Notes: generated from the sequence alone by a model not told the origin. A stretch of DNA of 64,000 bases from Bacteroidales bacterium (GCA_016933335.1 JAFGBD010000072.1:1-64000), one strand, 5' to 3'; shown: positions 1 through 8,825, numbered from the stretch's first letter. Translations and numbers: made by a program.

Positions 1-28
1 AATTAATTATAAATTTAAAATTAAGACT

Positions 29-442
29 ATGATTGGTACAATATCAAATGATATACTGGATTCATTGTTTGAAACGATCCCATTTGAATTTTCAGTAATT
101 GATACTAATGATAAAGTATTGGCATGGAACAAGCATGACACCAGAATTTTTAAGAGACCTTTAGGAGTGATAGGCAGAGATGTCAGAAACTGTCATCCCC
201 AGAAAAGCGTTCATTTAGTTGAAAAGATACTTGACGAGATGAAAAGCGGGAAAAGAGACCTTGCCAGATTTTGGATTGACCTGGCATTGGATTCAGAAAA
301 GAAAGATAAGAAAAGTAAGATTTTAATTGAATATTACGCATTACGAGATAAGTCAGGAAATTATCTTGGTTGTTTGGAACTCTCTCGCGATATTACTGAG
401 ATTCAGGCACTAACCGGAGAAAAGAGGCTGTTAGATGATTAA
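29..442 (+). CDS. Stand-alone PAS-domain protein (DUF438 C-terminal type)
   Basis: This 137-residue protein is essentially one PAS sensor domain. Residues about 14-128 show the PAS pattern: an FSVIDTND-like first strand, a WN turn, and a GRDVRNCHP segment followed by a helix. It closes with a GxYLGCLELSRDITEIQ strand. The GRDVRNCHPxKS and LSRDITEIQ pieces resemble, from memory, the PAS domain at the C-terminus of DUF438 proteins, where it may bind a cofactor. No output domain is attached, so it would act through a partner or as a ligand-binding protein. The stop overlaps the start of the secreted esterase gene by 8 bases, so the two are probably co-transcribed. The leader is A/T-rich with no Shine-Dalgarno. 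The upstream gene is outside the window. Family assignment is fairly secure; ligand and partner are unknown. Confidence 0.75.
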   Translation: MIGTISNDILDSLFETIPFEFSVIDTNDKVLAWNKHDTRIFKRPLGVIGRDVRNCHPQKSVHLVEKILDEMKSGKRDLARFWIDLALDSEKKDKKSKILIEYYALRDKSGNYLGCLELSRDITEIQALTGEKRLLDD

Positions 443-1586
443 ATTACCTTTTCTTTTTTTATATATATGCATTTTCCCGTCGTTGATTTATTCCCAGCGG
501 ATTGATTCGTTGAATATCTATTCAAAGATATTTGATAAAGAAAGAAGAATTCTTATTTATACCCCCGGGGAATACGACAAAAAACCTGACTCAGGATATG
601 AGGTAATTTATGTTTTTGATGCTCAGGCCAGGGAATATTTTGATATTATTCATTCATCATTATCTTTCCTGAATAGTTCTCTGTTCCCGATGATCGTTGT
701 CGGTATAGTTTCGGAGAATCGGAACAAAGATTTTTTGCCCAGAAATGAATATCCTGAAACATATGAAGAATATAATGGTAATCTGGGAGATGCTGATAAA
801 TTCATAGGTTACCTGGACAATGAATTAATACCCTATATTGAAAAAAACTACAGAACCCTCCCGAGAAGGATCTCCATCGGGCACTCTAACGGTGCTACTT
901 TTATTACATATTGTCTTTTGAAAAATCCCGCGATATTTGATGCATATATTGCCATTTCTCCAAATTATGGATATGATAAAGAACAGCTTGTTAAAAGGAT
1001 TGAGAAATTCGATCCTGGTCAACTGAAATCAGTTAAGTTTATGTACATGTGCATTTCCAATGAGGGTGATGAATGGACTTCAGCGAAAAAAAAGGTCATT
1101 TCTTCATTGAAATCAAGGTCATTTAAAGACAAAATCATCATTGTGAACCAGGACTTTTCAGCAACATGTAATCATATGACAGTCTATCCGACAGGTGTCA
1201 TTAACGGTTTAAAGAATTATTTAGATTATCAGTTCTTCAATGTCAACAATTTGATTGCATATTATTCTGAATTGTATGATAAAAAACTAATTGACCTGAA
1301 TCCGGAGATGTTAAAGCATATCAGTCATTCTTTTCTCTTGAACGAAAAGACTGATGACGCTGCCAGAATATTGCTCTGGGCTTTACAGCTCTTCCCTGAT
1401 GAACTTCACTTGTATAATCATATTGCCGAAATATATCAATATCAGAATAACAGTTCACAGGCAATAAAATATTACAGATTATATAAAGAAAAACTGGAGC
1501 AGCATAAAGATTTATTCTCAAAAGAACAACTGGAAAATCTGAAAGAACTTATAGATACCCGGATTAAAAACCTTGAAAATAAATAA
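435..1586 (+). CDS. Secreted alpha/beta-hydrolase (esterase D/Fes-like) with C-terminal TPR
   Basis: A predicted exported hydrolase of 383 residues. A signal peptide covers about residues 1-20, ending at SLIYSQ. The alpha/beta-hydrolase domain covers about 30-265. It shows VIYVFDAQ (an early core strand), PMIVVGI, and the nucleophile elbow GHSNG, which replaces the more common GHSxG residue with Asn. CNHMT near residue 255 is the probable catalytic-His region. This order matches the putative esterase family (PF00756), which includes enterochelin esterases and S-formylglutathione hydrolases. The remaining ~100 residues look like TPR helices (PDELHLYNHIAEIYQYQNN). This esterase-plus-TPR arrangement is common in Bacteroidota. 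The natural substrate cannot be read from the sequence. The gene starts inside the PAS gene, and translational coupling is likely. Confidence 0.8.
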   Translation: MIKLPFLFLYICIFPSLIYSQRIDSLNIYSKIFDKERRILIYTPGEYDKKPDSGYEVIYVFDAQAREYFDIIHSSLSFLNSSLFPMIVVGIVSENRNKDFLPRNEYPETYEEYNGNLGDADKFIGYLDNELIPYIEKNYRTLPRRISIGHSNGATFITYCLLKNPAIFDAYIAISPNYGYDKEQLVKRIEKFDPGQLKSVKFMYMCISNEGDEWTSAKKKVISSLKSRSFKDKIIIVNQDFSATCNHMTVYPTGVINGLKNYLDYQFFNVNNLIAYYSELYDKKLIDLNPEMLKHISHSFLLNEKTDDAARILLWALQLFPDELHLYNHIAEIYQYQNNSSQAIKYYRLYKEKLEQHKDLFSKEQLENLKELIDTRIKNLENK

Positions 1587-1686
1587 TAACCATAAATAAA
1601 GTCGTGCAGAAGCAATGACTGCAATTCTAACGATTATCAGCTGTCAGACTTTTACAGGTATCTGCAGTAAAACACATTGTTCATCC

Positions 1687-1974
1687 GTGAAGAAAATATT
1701 ATTGATATCAAGTTTGGTACTGATTTCATCCGGTATCTTCTCTCAGGAAAGATTCTGCCCGACCTTTGGCTTATTTGTAAGGACAAATGCAAATTATGGC
1801 TGGTCTGCAGGAATGATGATTGAAATGAAAATAAAAGAAAAACTTCATCTATTCGCCAGGGGTGATTATAACAAAGACTACTGGAAATCTGAAACTCCCA
1901 GGCATGATGAGTACACAGATACCGGTTCTGTTATATGGATAAGTTTTGGAATTAAAAAAAATATTTTAAAATAA
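1687..1974 (+). CDS. Small secreted protein of unknown function (GTG start preferred)
   Basis: The open frame begins at an ATG at 1615, but its first 24 codons encode a polar Cys-rich stretch with no export signal. From the in-frame GTG at 1687 the protein reads KKILLISSLVLISSGIFSQ, a typical Bacteroidota signal peptide ending in FSQ. I therefore prefer this start, which gives 95 residues. The mature part (~75 residues) has alternating polar/hydrophobic stretches (SAGMMIEMKIKEKLHLFARG, GSVIWISFGIKKN) ending in a positive tail. This resembles two or three strands of an outer-membrane beta-barrel, as if the gene were a short remnant or a very small porin-like protein. It lies 100 bases after the esterase and converges on the DUF4831 gene. 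No family is recognised. Confidence 0.5.
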   Translation: MKKILLISSLVLISSGIFSQERFCPTFGLFVRTNANYGWSAGMMIEMKIKEKLHLFARGDYNKDYWKSETPRHDEYTDTGSVIWISFGIKKNILK

Positions 1975-2061
1975 TCTGTATATATCAAACCACAGTCTTT
2001 GGTATTTCGTTTATGTTTAATATTGAAGTTTATATTCCGTATCATTATTGAGCCGAACAAA

Positions 2062-3150
2062 TTACCTTTTAACAATCTTCCGGCTGACCACCGGGCCGTA
2101 CTGGTAAACTGTTAACCGGTTGTCAAATAAATGTTTATCCCCCAGGCTGATTGTTATCCGGGCCAGATCAGGTTGCCTGTAATACATTGTATTCGCAGCT
2201 TCTGAAAATTGAATTTCTTTCAGATTTTTTGTCAGGTTCAGGCAATCAATATCCAGGATCACCGGTCTGCCCTTTGCTGATACCGGATCAAAAATACCTT
2301 CTTGATCTGAAATTTTAAAAAGAACCTGTTGATCGGTATGCCGGTCCGGAACCGGAATGTACTGGTAATGCCTTGTTTCTGATTCATAAATGGTCCTGCC
2401 TGTAAACAACGACAGGTATTCCTGCTCGATCCGGTTCAGTTCATCTATTACCCTCCCAGCAGCATCATCAGGCACCTCGCTCTCACTTTGGCCAGTAAGC
2501 AGCTTGAACCTTCTTTTTCTCAGCTTGATAATAAAATTGGCAGCCTCCTCAGCTTTAAGTTCAGTCGTTTTCTTAACCAGTAATTCTTTTTCAACCGGGA
2601 TCTGAACATAAACCGAATCCCTGAAAACCCTTTTGTATGATGTCTCCTTTTCAACCATAAAGTTTCTCTTAACAGATAAATCCGTATAGAGGATCTGGTC
2701 TCCTTCAGTAATGACCATCTCTTCAGTGACCGGTCCGTTCATGATAAAACGGTCGGGCAGGATAATCATTCCCGATTGGGTGAACTGATCCAGCATCTCA
2801 GAAAACTGCCCTGATTCAGTTTCCATATTTACAGAATAGAAATAATCAGGATCAGGCTCACTGGTTGTATATACACTGATCTTTCTGATTTGCCATGAAA
2901 CAACGGAGTCATGTGAAACATCTTCAATTGAAAGATATTTCCCGGCATATTCATGGAAAGGTCCCGGAATAAATTCTGACTTCAGGAAATCGACATCGAT
3001 ATTGATAACTGTCCCGGGTAATGAATAAAGGAGTGTATTTTTATCGAATGTCTTCAGATTCCGTATATGAGATACGAACAGTGCAGGTGTTCCGGAACAG
3101 CCTGTCAGAATTAACAGAAGTGGTATCCATTTGAAACGCATTTTATTCAT
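2062..3150 (-). CDS. DUF4831-family lipoprotein
   Basis: A 362-residue predicted lipoprotein. The N-terminus MNKMRFKWIPLLLILTGC carries a lipobox, with Cys18 as the lipidated residue. The body matches, by memory of the family, DUF4831, a Bacteroidota-restricted family without an assigned activity. Shared features are the early YSLPGTVINIDVDF strand, GPFHEYAGKYLSIEDV, and the W-x-I-R-K segment followed by EPDPDYFYSVN. The C-terminal half contains a predicted helix rich in E and K (about residues 185-245) and a final YRQPDLARITISLGD beta segment. Its start codon overlaps the nnr stop by 4 bases (ATGA), so it is almost certainly translated from the same mRNA. That coupling does not by itself show a metabolic link. 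Confidence 0.8.
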   Translation of the reverse strand: MNKMRFKWIPLLLILTGCSGTPALFVSHIRNLKTFDKNTLLYSLPGTVINIDVDFLKSEFIPGPFHEYAGKYLSIEDVSHDSVVSWQIRKISVYTTSEPDPDYFYSVNMETESGQFSEMLDQFTQSGMIILPDRFIMNGPVTEEMVITEGDQILYTDLSVKRNFMVEKETSYKRVFRDSVYVQIPVEKELLVKKTTELKAEEAANFIIKLRKRRFKLLTGQSESEVPDDAAGRVIDELNRIEQEYLSLFTGRTIYESETRHYQYIPVPDRHTDQQVLFKISDQEGIFDPVSAKGRPVILDIDCLNLTKNLKEIQFSEAANTMYYRQPDLARITISLGDKHLFDNRLTVYQYGPVVSRKIVKR

Positions 3151-4670
3151 GTCACATTGTCTTGAATTTTTAAAAATGCCTTGCCCAGATAATCGATAAT
3201 ATCAGATGATATCAGCGAGTATTCTCCTTTTTCCAGGGACGCCAGGTCAGCCGCCAGGCCGTGCAGAAATACACCTGCAACTGCAGCCTGGTCAGGTGTG
3301 TAACCCTGTGAGAGCAATGACAATAAGATGCCTGTCAATGCATCCCCGCTCCCCGCAGTTGCCATGCCCGGATTACCTGTTGAATTGAAAAGGCAAATGC
3401 CTCCAGGTGTTGCAATGGAGCTGTGTGCACCTTTTAGAACGATATAAGCCCCCAGTTCCTTTGCCAGCTCAATCTGTCTCTGATTTCTCTCAAAGCTGTT
3501 TTTTGATTCACCTGCGATCCGTTCAAATTCCTTCGGATGTGGCGTAAGGATGCTTTGGGGGGGTATCAGCTTTAACCATTCCTTATTTTTCCCAAGCATG
3601 TTCAATGCATCTGCATCAATAACCATTGGTTTTCCCCATGCCTCAAGAAGGTTCTTTAAAGCCTTCTGTGAACCTTCCCGGCAGTTGATTGCAGGTCCGA
3701 CAGCAACGGCCTGAAATTTCGACAGATCAGGAAATCCGGTAAACATGACATCCGACTGATCAATACTGATGAGAGATTCAGGCACGGCAGTCTGAAGGAT
3801 ATTTACACCGGACTGCGGGACATGTGCCGTAACAAGACCTGCACCTCCCCTCAGGCATGCTTTTGCAGCAATGACGGCAGCGCCCATCATCCCGTATGAA
3901 CCTGCTATGAGCAATGCGTTCCCGTATGTTCCCTTATGTGAAAACCTGCGACGTCTTCTTATAATCTTTTGCACTTCCCTCAGGATGGTATAATGAAAAT
4001 CAGAAGGTGTCTTCTCAATGATTTCAGGATGAAGGCCGATAGGCAGAATATGCCAGTCACCGACATATTCCCCGTTCTCAGCATAGAAAAAACTCAGCTT
4101 CGGAAACTGGAATGTCAGGGTATATGCGGCCTTTATGATGTTTTCCCGGATATTTCCGGCATTGTCTTCTCCGAATAATCCGCTGGGAATATCAATCGAA
4201 ACAACATCGGCGCCCGATTGATTGATATGCCTGACCAGCCTGGCAGCCAGGCCTTCAAGAGGCCGTGTCAGTCCTGAACCAAAAAGGCCATCAATAACCA
4301 GATCTGTTTCTTCAATAAGCGGAAATGAATTTTCATCATTAATCTCAAAGATTTTCACCCTGTTCTGCCGGATAAGCCTCTCCCTGTTGATCCCGGAATC
4401 TTCTGATATCCGGTTGGAAATGTTTAACAAATAGATCCGCATGTTATCAAATCCCTGTTCCGAAAGCAGACGGGCAACAGCCCATGTATCCCCTCCGTTA
4501 TTGCCGGGACCTGCAAAAAGACTGATTGTCCTGTCGGAGCTGAACCTCTGAACCAGCCAGTGTGAGACAGCCCTGGCAGCTCTCTCCATCAGTTCAATGG
4601 AAGGTATGGGTTCATTCTGTATGGTAAATGCATCAATGCTTTTTATCTGGGATGTCCTGAAAATCTTCAT
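3147..4670 (-). CDS. nnr: Bifunctional NAD(P)HX epimerase/dehydratase
   Basis: A fused enzyme of 507 residues, the usual length for bacterial Nnr. It repairs hydrated NADH/NADPH. The N-terminal YjeF_N domain (about 1-215) epimerises NAD(P)HX; it shows the GPGNNGGD signature (residues 54-61), VIDGLFGSGLTRPL, and SIDIPSGL. The C-terminal ribokinase-like domain (about 225-500) performs ADP-dependent dehydration. It shows GSYGMMGAAVIAAKACLRGGAGLVT split by normal spacing, ILTPHPKEFERI, VLKGAHS and GNPGMATAGSGDALTG, whose GSGD carries the catalytic Asp. All key motifs are intact. The reading frame ends inside the start of the DUF4831 gene. The start at 4670 fits the usual MKIFRTSQIK opening. Confidence 0.95.
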   Translation of the reverse strand: MKIFRTSQIKSIDAFTIQNEPIPSIELMERAARAVSHWLVQRFSSDRTISLFAGPGNNGGDTWAVARLLSEQGFDNMRIYLLNISNRISEDSGINRERLIRQNRVKIFEINDENSFPLIEETDLVIDGLFGSGLTRPLEGLAARLVRHINQSGADVVSIDIPSGLFGEDNAGNIRENIIKAAYTLTFQFPKLSFFYAENGEYVGDWHILPIGLHPEIIEKTPSDFHYTILREVQKIIRRRRRFSHKGTYGNALLIAGSYGMMGAAVIAAKACLRGGAGLVTAHVPQSGVNILQTAVPESLISIDQSDVMFTGFPDLSKFQAVAVGPAINCREGSQKALKNLLEAWGKPMVIDADALNMLGKNKEWLKLIPPQSILTPHPKEFERIAGESKNSFERNQRQIELAKELGAYIVLKGAHSSIATPGGICLFNSTGNPGMATAGSGDALTGILLSLLSQGYTPDQAAVAGVFLHGLAADLASLEKGEYSLISSDIIDYLGKAFLKIQDNVT

Positions 4671-5001
4671 TCAAATATAATTTTATGATTATCCCCTTCG
4701 CTTCACAAGGCACCTTTTTACAAATTTAATCGGATTTCACTAAAAATATCATGCATTCCAAACCTGATTGCTCATATTTTGAAACACCCCCCGTATCAGT
4801 TGCCCAAAAATAGTGATATTCCGGACATAGTGACTTTTTTCATCTTTCAGAGTTAAAAAAGATTTCTATATTTGTTTTTCCGGATTTGTTGTCAGGAGTA
4901 TGCGAATTCCTGCCTGCATCATGTAATACAAACAGGTGCATTGGTATATGATTATCTTATTCAGCTGCGTAATGCTATTATATTAATTAATACTTAATTA
5001 T
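4671..5001. other. Divergent intergenic region between nnr and the POT transporter
   Basis: This 331-base A/T-rich stretch separates the leftward nnr unit from the rightward transporter. No coding frame with sensible start, length and composition was seen, and no RNA gene. It holds one candidate Bacteroidota -7 box for the transporter (4867-4874, annotated separately). A loose direct repeat, ATAGTGATATTC and ATAGTGACTTTT, lies near 4811-4840; it could be an operator but is too short to call. Confidence 0.5.
4845..4874 (+). promoter_or_regulatory. Candidate promoter of the POT transporter gene
   Basis: TATATTTG at 4867-4874 matches the Bacteroidota -7 consensus TAnnTTTG. A weak -33-like TTTC lies at 4845-4848, 18 bases upstream. 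Transcription would start near 4880, leaving an untranslated leader of about 120 bases. The -33 element is poor, so this rests on the -7 box only. Confidence 0.35.
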
Positions 5002-6657
5002 ATGTTTAAAGGACATCCGAAGGGATTATATGTTGCATCTCTGGCCAATATGGGCGAGAGATTCGGTTTTTATACCATGTATGCCATCATGGTATTATAT
5101 ATTCAGGCAAAATTCGGTTTTGATCCGAAAGTCACAGGCTGGATCTGGGGAGGTTTTTTATTTGCTGTTTATTTCCTTCCTCTTCTGGGTGGTATTGTGG
5201 CTGACCGGCTTCTTGGTTACGACCGTACTGTTCTTGTCGGTATTCTGATCATGTTTTCAGGGTATGTTCTCTTGTTCATCCCGGGAACCGGCCTTATTGT
5301 CATTCTCTTTGCATTATTTGTCATAGCCCTGGGAACCGGATTTTTTAAAGGCAACCTGCAGGCAATTGTTGGTAATCTGTATGATGATCCAAAATACAGC
5401 CCCCTCCGCGACAGTGCTTTCAATATTTTCTACATGTGTATCAATATAGGTGCCTTCTTTGCACCCTCTGCCGCCCGGGCCATGAATAACCGGATACTGG
5501 GCAAGGTAGGATTCACCTATAACCAGGAAATACCGGCCCTGGCTCATAAATTCCTGAACGGCGACCTGAGTGTAAGTGAAAAACTGACACAGCTGGCGAC
5601 TGGGCAGGGAGCAGGTAACATGGATCTTGCAGCTTTCTGCAATCAATACATCGGCTCACTGAGCGAATCTTACAATTACGGATTTGGTGTTGCAGCCATC
5701 AGTATCATCCTCTCGATGATAATCTATCTGGGGTTCAAAAGATATATATCTCATGCAGGCGGATCTGTAAAAGTTCCTGCAAAATCCGCAACCACCGATA
5801 ACAGCCAGATGACACTGACGCCACAGCAGGTGAAAAACCGGATCATTGCCCTGCTGCTTGTTTTCTTTGTGGTTATTTTCTTCTGGATGTCGTTTCATCA
5901 GAACGGGCTTACCATGACATTCTTTGCCCGTGATTATACGGTCAGCAAGGTACCGGCATTTACTTACACATTCTTTAACCTGAATTCATTCCTACCTCTG
6001 ATACTGGCAGTTATCGGCCTCTTAATTCTGGTCAGCAAATCAGGGAGGATCATGAAGATCATTGGTGCCGTCATGCTGATCGGCGGGCCTGTAGTTGCCT
6101 ATCTTGTTTACAGGGGCTTTCCTTCGGAAAACGGTATCCTGCCCCAGGATTTCCAGCAGTTCAATCCCTTGTTTATCGTACTCTTAACCCCGGTCGTCAT
6201 TGCAATCTTTGCCGCATTGAGAGCAAAAGGAAAAGAACCCTCGGCACCAAAAAAAATCGGTATAGGAATGGTGATTACTGCCCTGGCATTTATGATACTT
6301 ATGATTGTATCTTTCGGTTTGAAATCACCCAAACAGCTGGATTACCAGGTTTCTGACATCCTTGTCTCACCATACTGGCTGATCAGCACCTATTTTATCC
6401 TCACCATCGCTGAATTGTTTCTCAGCCCCATGGGAATTTCATTTGTATCCAAAGTATCGCCTCCGCAGTACAAAGGCCTGATGCAGGGCGGGTGGCTTGC
6501 TGCGACATCAGTCGGTAACCTGCTTGTGGGAATAATGGGATTTTTCTGGGCTTTCGTATCTTTGTGGGCTTTCTGGGCTATTCTGTTGGTATGCTGCCTG
6601 TTGTCAGCAGCTTTTATTTTCTCGATACTTAAACGTCTTGAGAGAGCAACGCAGTAA
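5002..6657 (+). CDS. POT/PTR-family (MFS) peptide transporter, NMGERF subtype
   Basis: A polytopic inner-membrane protein of 551 residues with about 12-14 hydrophobic segments, assigned to the proton-coupled oligopeptide transporter family. Evidence includes the family opening (HPKGLYVASLANMGERFGFY) and the MFS loop GGIVADRLLGYDRTV. It also has FFKGNLQAIVGNLY (family FFKxN), the AFNIFYMCINIGAFFAP helix, and the late ELFLSPMGISFVSKVSP helix, where Glu is conserved. In the helix-1 ExxER signature the first Glu is Asn here (NMGER). I recall this as usual in one Bacteroidota subgroup rather than a lesion. Likely substrates are di/tripeptides, but not proven for this subtype. It appears monocistronic: a strong hairpin terminator follows 27 bases after the stop. 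Confidence 0.88.
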   Translation: MFKGHPKGLYVASLANMGERFGFYTMYAIMVLYIQAKFGFDPKVTGWIWGGFLFAVYFLPLLGGIVADRLLGYDRTVLVGILIMFSGYVLLFIPGTGLIVILFALFVIALGTGFFKGNLQAIVGNLYDDPKYSPLRDSAFNIFYMCINIGAFFAPSAARAMNNRILGKVGFTYNQEIPALAHKFLNGDLSVSEKLTQLATGQGAGNMDLAAFCNQYIGSLSESYNYGFGVAAISIILSMIIYLGFKRYISHAGGSVKVPAKSATTDNSQMTLTPQQVKNRIIALLLVFFVVIFFWMSFHQNGLTMTFFARDYTVSKVPAFTYTFFNLNSFLPLILAVIGLLILVSKSGRIMKIIGAVMLIGGPVVAYLVYRGFPSENGILPQDFQQFNPLFIVLLTPVVIAIFAALRAKGKEPSAPKKIGIGMVITALAFMILMIVSFGLKSPKQLDYQVSDILVSPYWLISTYFILTIAELFLSPMGISFVSKVSPPQYKGLMQGGWLAATSVGNLLVGIMGFFWAFVSLWAFWAILLVCCLLSAAFIFSILKRLERATQ

Positions 6658-6684
6658 AATTCAAACTTCAAAAACAGATAAATG

Positions 6685-6711
6685 AACCACCTCCCCGGGG
6701 GTGGTTTTTTT
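6685..6711 (+). terminator. Rho-independent terminator after the POT gene
   Basis: The sequence AACCACCTCCCCGGGGGTGG followed by a run of T can fold into a GC-rich stem of about 9 bp with a short loop. It is followed immediately by seven T residues (6705-6711). It lies 27 bases downstream of the transporter stop codon. Confidence 0.85.
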
Positions 6712-6859
6712 GTTTATGTGATTTTTTCCTTACGAGAGATGTATTCACTTTGGTTTAACAAAAATCCCTTTTTATAATCATTTTTTCAAGGTTGATAAAA
6801 TTTTTCTCAAGGTCATCAATTATTGTAATAACTTGCGCCCGGAAAATCAATTTCAGGAA

Positions 6860-7732
6860 ATGTCAGAAAAACTTGTAAAGCGCGTCATCATCACTGCTGA
6901 TGACCTCGGCATAGACAAGAACATCAATAAGGGTATTATTGAATCTTTCAAAAATGGTTTGCTGAAGTCAACAGCTTTACTGATGAATGCCCCGGAAACA
7001 GAGGAAGGAATCCAGCTTGCCAGGCAAAACCCTGGCCTTGAAACCGGAATTCATTTATCCATTGTTGAAGGAATGTCTTTAAGAGGAATTCATTCAACCA
7101 TAACCGATTCTTTGAGCTATTTCAACGGTGAAATATGCCTTATAAGAGACTGGAAAAACTTTCTTAAAAAATATTTTCTGGGAAAAATTGAATTTCGTGA
7201 ACTGGAAGAGGAACTTGAGCTTCAAATACAGCAATTTCTAAGACATTTCACAGAAATACATTTTTTGAATGGTACACAGCATATGCACCTCATGCCTAAA
7301 GTCTGGAAAATTGTTATTAAGCTGGCAAAAAAATACAATGTTAAAGCAATCAGGTTACCTGGTTTTGCGAGACCTTCAAAATTATGGCTGAATAAACGGC
7401 TTCCCTTTCTTATTCCTTTCCAGCTGCTTGGTGAAAGAGGCAGAGCAGATTGCAGGAAAGCGGGGATAAAGTATCCGCATGATGTAATGGGGATGCAATT
7501 TTCCGGGAAAACAGACGAATCGAAATTATTGCTCCTGCTTCAAAATATGCATTCAAGTACAGCCGAAATTGTAATGCACCCGGGATATGAAAGCATGATT
7601 TTAAGGAAGAATCTGCCATGGGCATACAGCACATTCGACTGGGATTCCGAGAGAAAAGCTGTTCAGTCTGAAACAGTAAAAAAATATATTCAGGATAATC
7701 AGATTAAACTGATACATTTCTCTGAGTTATGA
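6860..7732 (+). CDS. YdjC/ChbG-family carbohydrate deacetylase
   Basis: A 290-residue cytosolic-looking enzyme of the YdjC family (PF04794), metal-dependent deacetylases that remove N-acetyl groups from sugars. Visible motifs are IITADDLGID (metal-binding Asp pair at 14-15), GIHLSI, NGTQHMHLMP (metal His), and IVMHPGYE near the C-terminus. The frame can be extended to a TTG at 6833, but the ATG at 6860 puts the first strand right after a short lead and is preferred. The next gene, 148 bases on, encodes a polyprenyl-phosphate glycosyltransferase. The pair therefore fits deacetylation of a lipid-linked or nucleotide-linked amino sugar, analogous in logic to ArnC/ArnD or HpnK (inference). Substrate unknown. 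Confidence 0.85.
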   Translation: MSEKLVKRVIITADDLGIDKNINKGIIESFKNGLLKSTALLMNAPETEEGIQLARQNPGLETGIHLSIVEGMSLRGIHSTITDSLSYFNGEICLIRDWKNFLKKYFLGKIEFRELEEELELQIQQFLRHFTEIHFLNGTQHMHLMPKVWKIVIKLAKKYNVKAIRLPGFARPSKLWLNKRLPFLIPFQLLGERGRADCRKAGIKYPHDVMGMQFSGKTDESKLLLLLQNMHSSTAEIVMHPGYESMILRKNLPWAYSTFDWDSERKAVQSETVKKYIQDNQIKLIHFSEL

Positions 7733-7852
7733 ACATAAAAAATGAAAATGGTATCCACATTGTTTAATAGTTGTTACCTGCCAGAAAATTTCGGAATCAT
7801 TTTCTGCATTAAAGGAAAATAACAAAAAATGATAATGATGCGGATTGCATGA

Positions 7853-7860
7853 TATCTTTG
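7853..7860 (+). promoter_or_regulatory. Candidate -7 box for the GtrB-like gene
   Basis: TATCTTTG fits the Bacteroidota TAnnTTTG -7 element and lies 20 bases before the ATG at 7881. No clear -33 TTTG was found at the expected distance. The gene could also be read through from the deacetylase gene. Confidence 0.35.
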
Positions 7861-7880
7861 AATAATAAAAAAACAAACAT

Positions 7881-8825
7881 ATGAAGACAATTTCAGTTGT
7901 TATCCCTGCATACAATGAAGAAGAGTGTATAGCAGTATTGATCGAAAAACTAAAAAAAATTCTTGATCCGCTAAATTACCCGTATGAAGTGATTATTGTG
8001 GATGATGGAAGCAAAGACAGGACTTTTGAAATTATTAAAGAACAAACCGGTATCCATAAATTCCTGAAAGGGATCAGGCTGTCACGTAATATGGGGCACC
8101 AGGCAGCACTGGATTGCGGTCTGAAACATGCTTCCGGCGATGCAGTCATCAGCATGGATGCTGATCTGCAACATCCCCCCGAACTGATTCCCCAGATGAT
8201 CAAGCTATGGGAAGAAGGTAATGAAATTGTGTATACTCAGAAACTTGAAAATCAAGATACCACACTGATGTACAAGTTATGGGCAAAGACTTTTTATTCA
8301 ATGTTCAACAGGTATTCACAAATCAAGCTCACTCCTGCCGGTTCAGATTTCAGGCTTATGGGAAGAAAAAGCATGGATGCCGTTCTGAGCATGCCTGAGT
8401 ACCATAAGTTTTACAGAGGACTGGTTCCGTTTGTCGGATTCAGGTCAACCACTTTATCATTCCATGTTCAGAAAAGATTTGCCGGCAAACGGAAATATAA
8501 TTTCAAACAATCCATGCGCCTTGCATCTGACGGATTGTTTTCCTTCTCTGACTTTGCGCTGAAAATACCTTTTATCATAGGTGGTGCAGCAATGATCATT
8601 ATACTTTTGTATCTTTTATACACCCTGATCCTTCTTCTGTTTCATGGAACAGTAATCATCCAGGGATGGACATCAGTGATTGCCATTCTCATATTGTCCA
8701 TCAGCATTCAGCTGATTTTTATGGGGGTACTTGGAGTATATGTGGGGAAAATATACTTCGAAGTCAAGAAAAGGCCGGTATATTTTTCCGATGAAAAGGT
8801 CGGTGAACTGGGAAAAATACAATGA
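7881..8825 (+). CDS. Polyprenyl-phosphate glycosyltransferase, GT2 (DPM1/GtrB-like)
   Basis: A 314-residue membrane-anchored GT2. The catalytic domain (about 1-220) contains SVVIPAYNEEE, the nucleotide-binding VDDGSKD (about 41-47), SRNMGHQAALDCGL, the acceptor/metal motif SMDADLQHPPEL, and GSDFRLMGRK. All are typical of enzymes moving a sugar from UDP- or GDP-sugar onto undecaprenyl phosphate. Two C-terminal transmembrane helices (about 231-255 and 265-290) anchor it as in GtrB and ArnC. The lipid-linked sugar would then be used outside the membrane by a GT-C enzyme. The convergent neighbour looks like one. Its stop codon abuts that gene's stop in a TGATCA palindrome. Confidence 0.9.
   Translation: MKTISVVIPAYNEEECIAVLIEKLKKILDPLNYPYEVIIVDDGSKDRTFEIIKEQTGIHKFLKGIRLSRNMGHQAALDCGLKHASGDAVISMDADLQHPPELIPQMIKLWEEGNEIVYTQKLENQDTTLMYKLWAKTFYSMFNRYSQIKLTPAGSDFRLMGRKSMDAVLSMPEYHKFYRGLVPFVGFRSTTLSFHVQKRFAGKRKYNFKQSMRLASDGLFSFSDFALKIPFIIGGAAMIIILLYLLYTLILLLFHGTVIIQGWTSVIAILILSISIQLIFMGVLGVYVGKIYFEVKKRPVYFSDEKVGELGKIQ

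Noticed and set aside
4672-4679. TATATTTG on the minus strand as the nnr promoter
   Set aside because: It lies only 2 bases from the nnr ATG, so transcription would start inside the start codon; probably chance in A/T-rich DNA.
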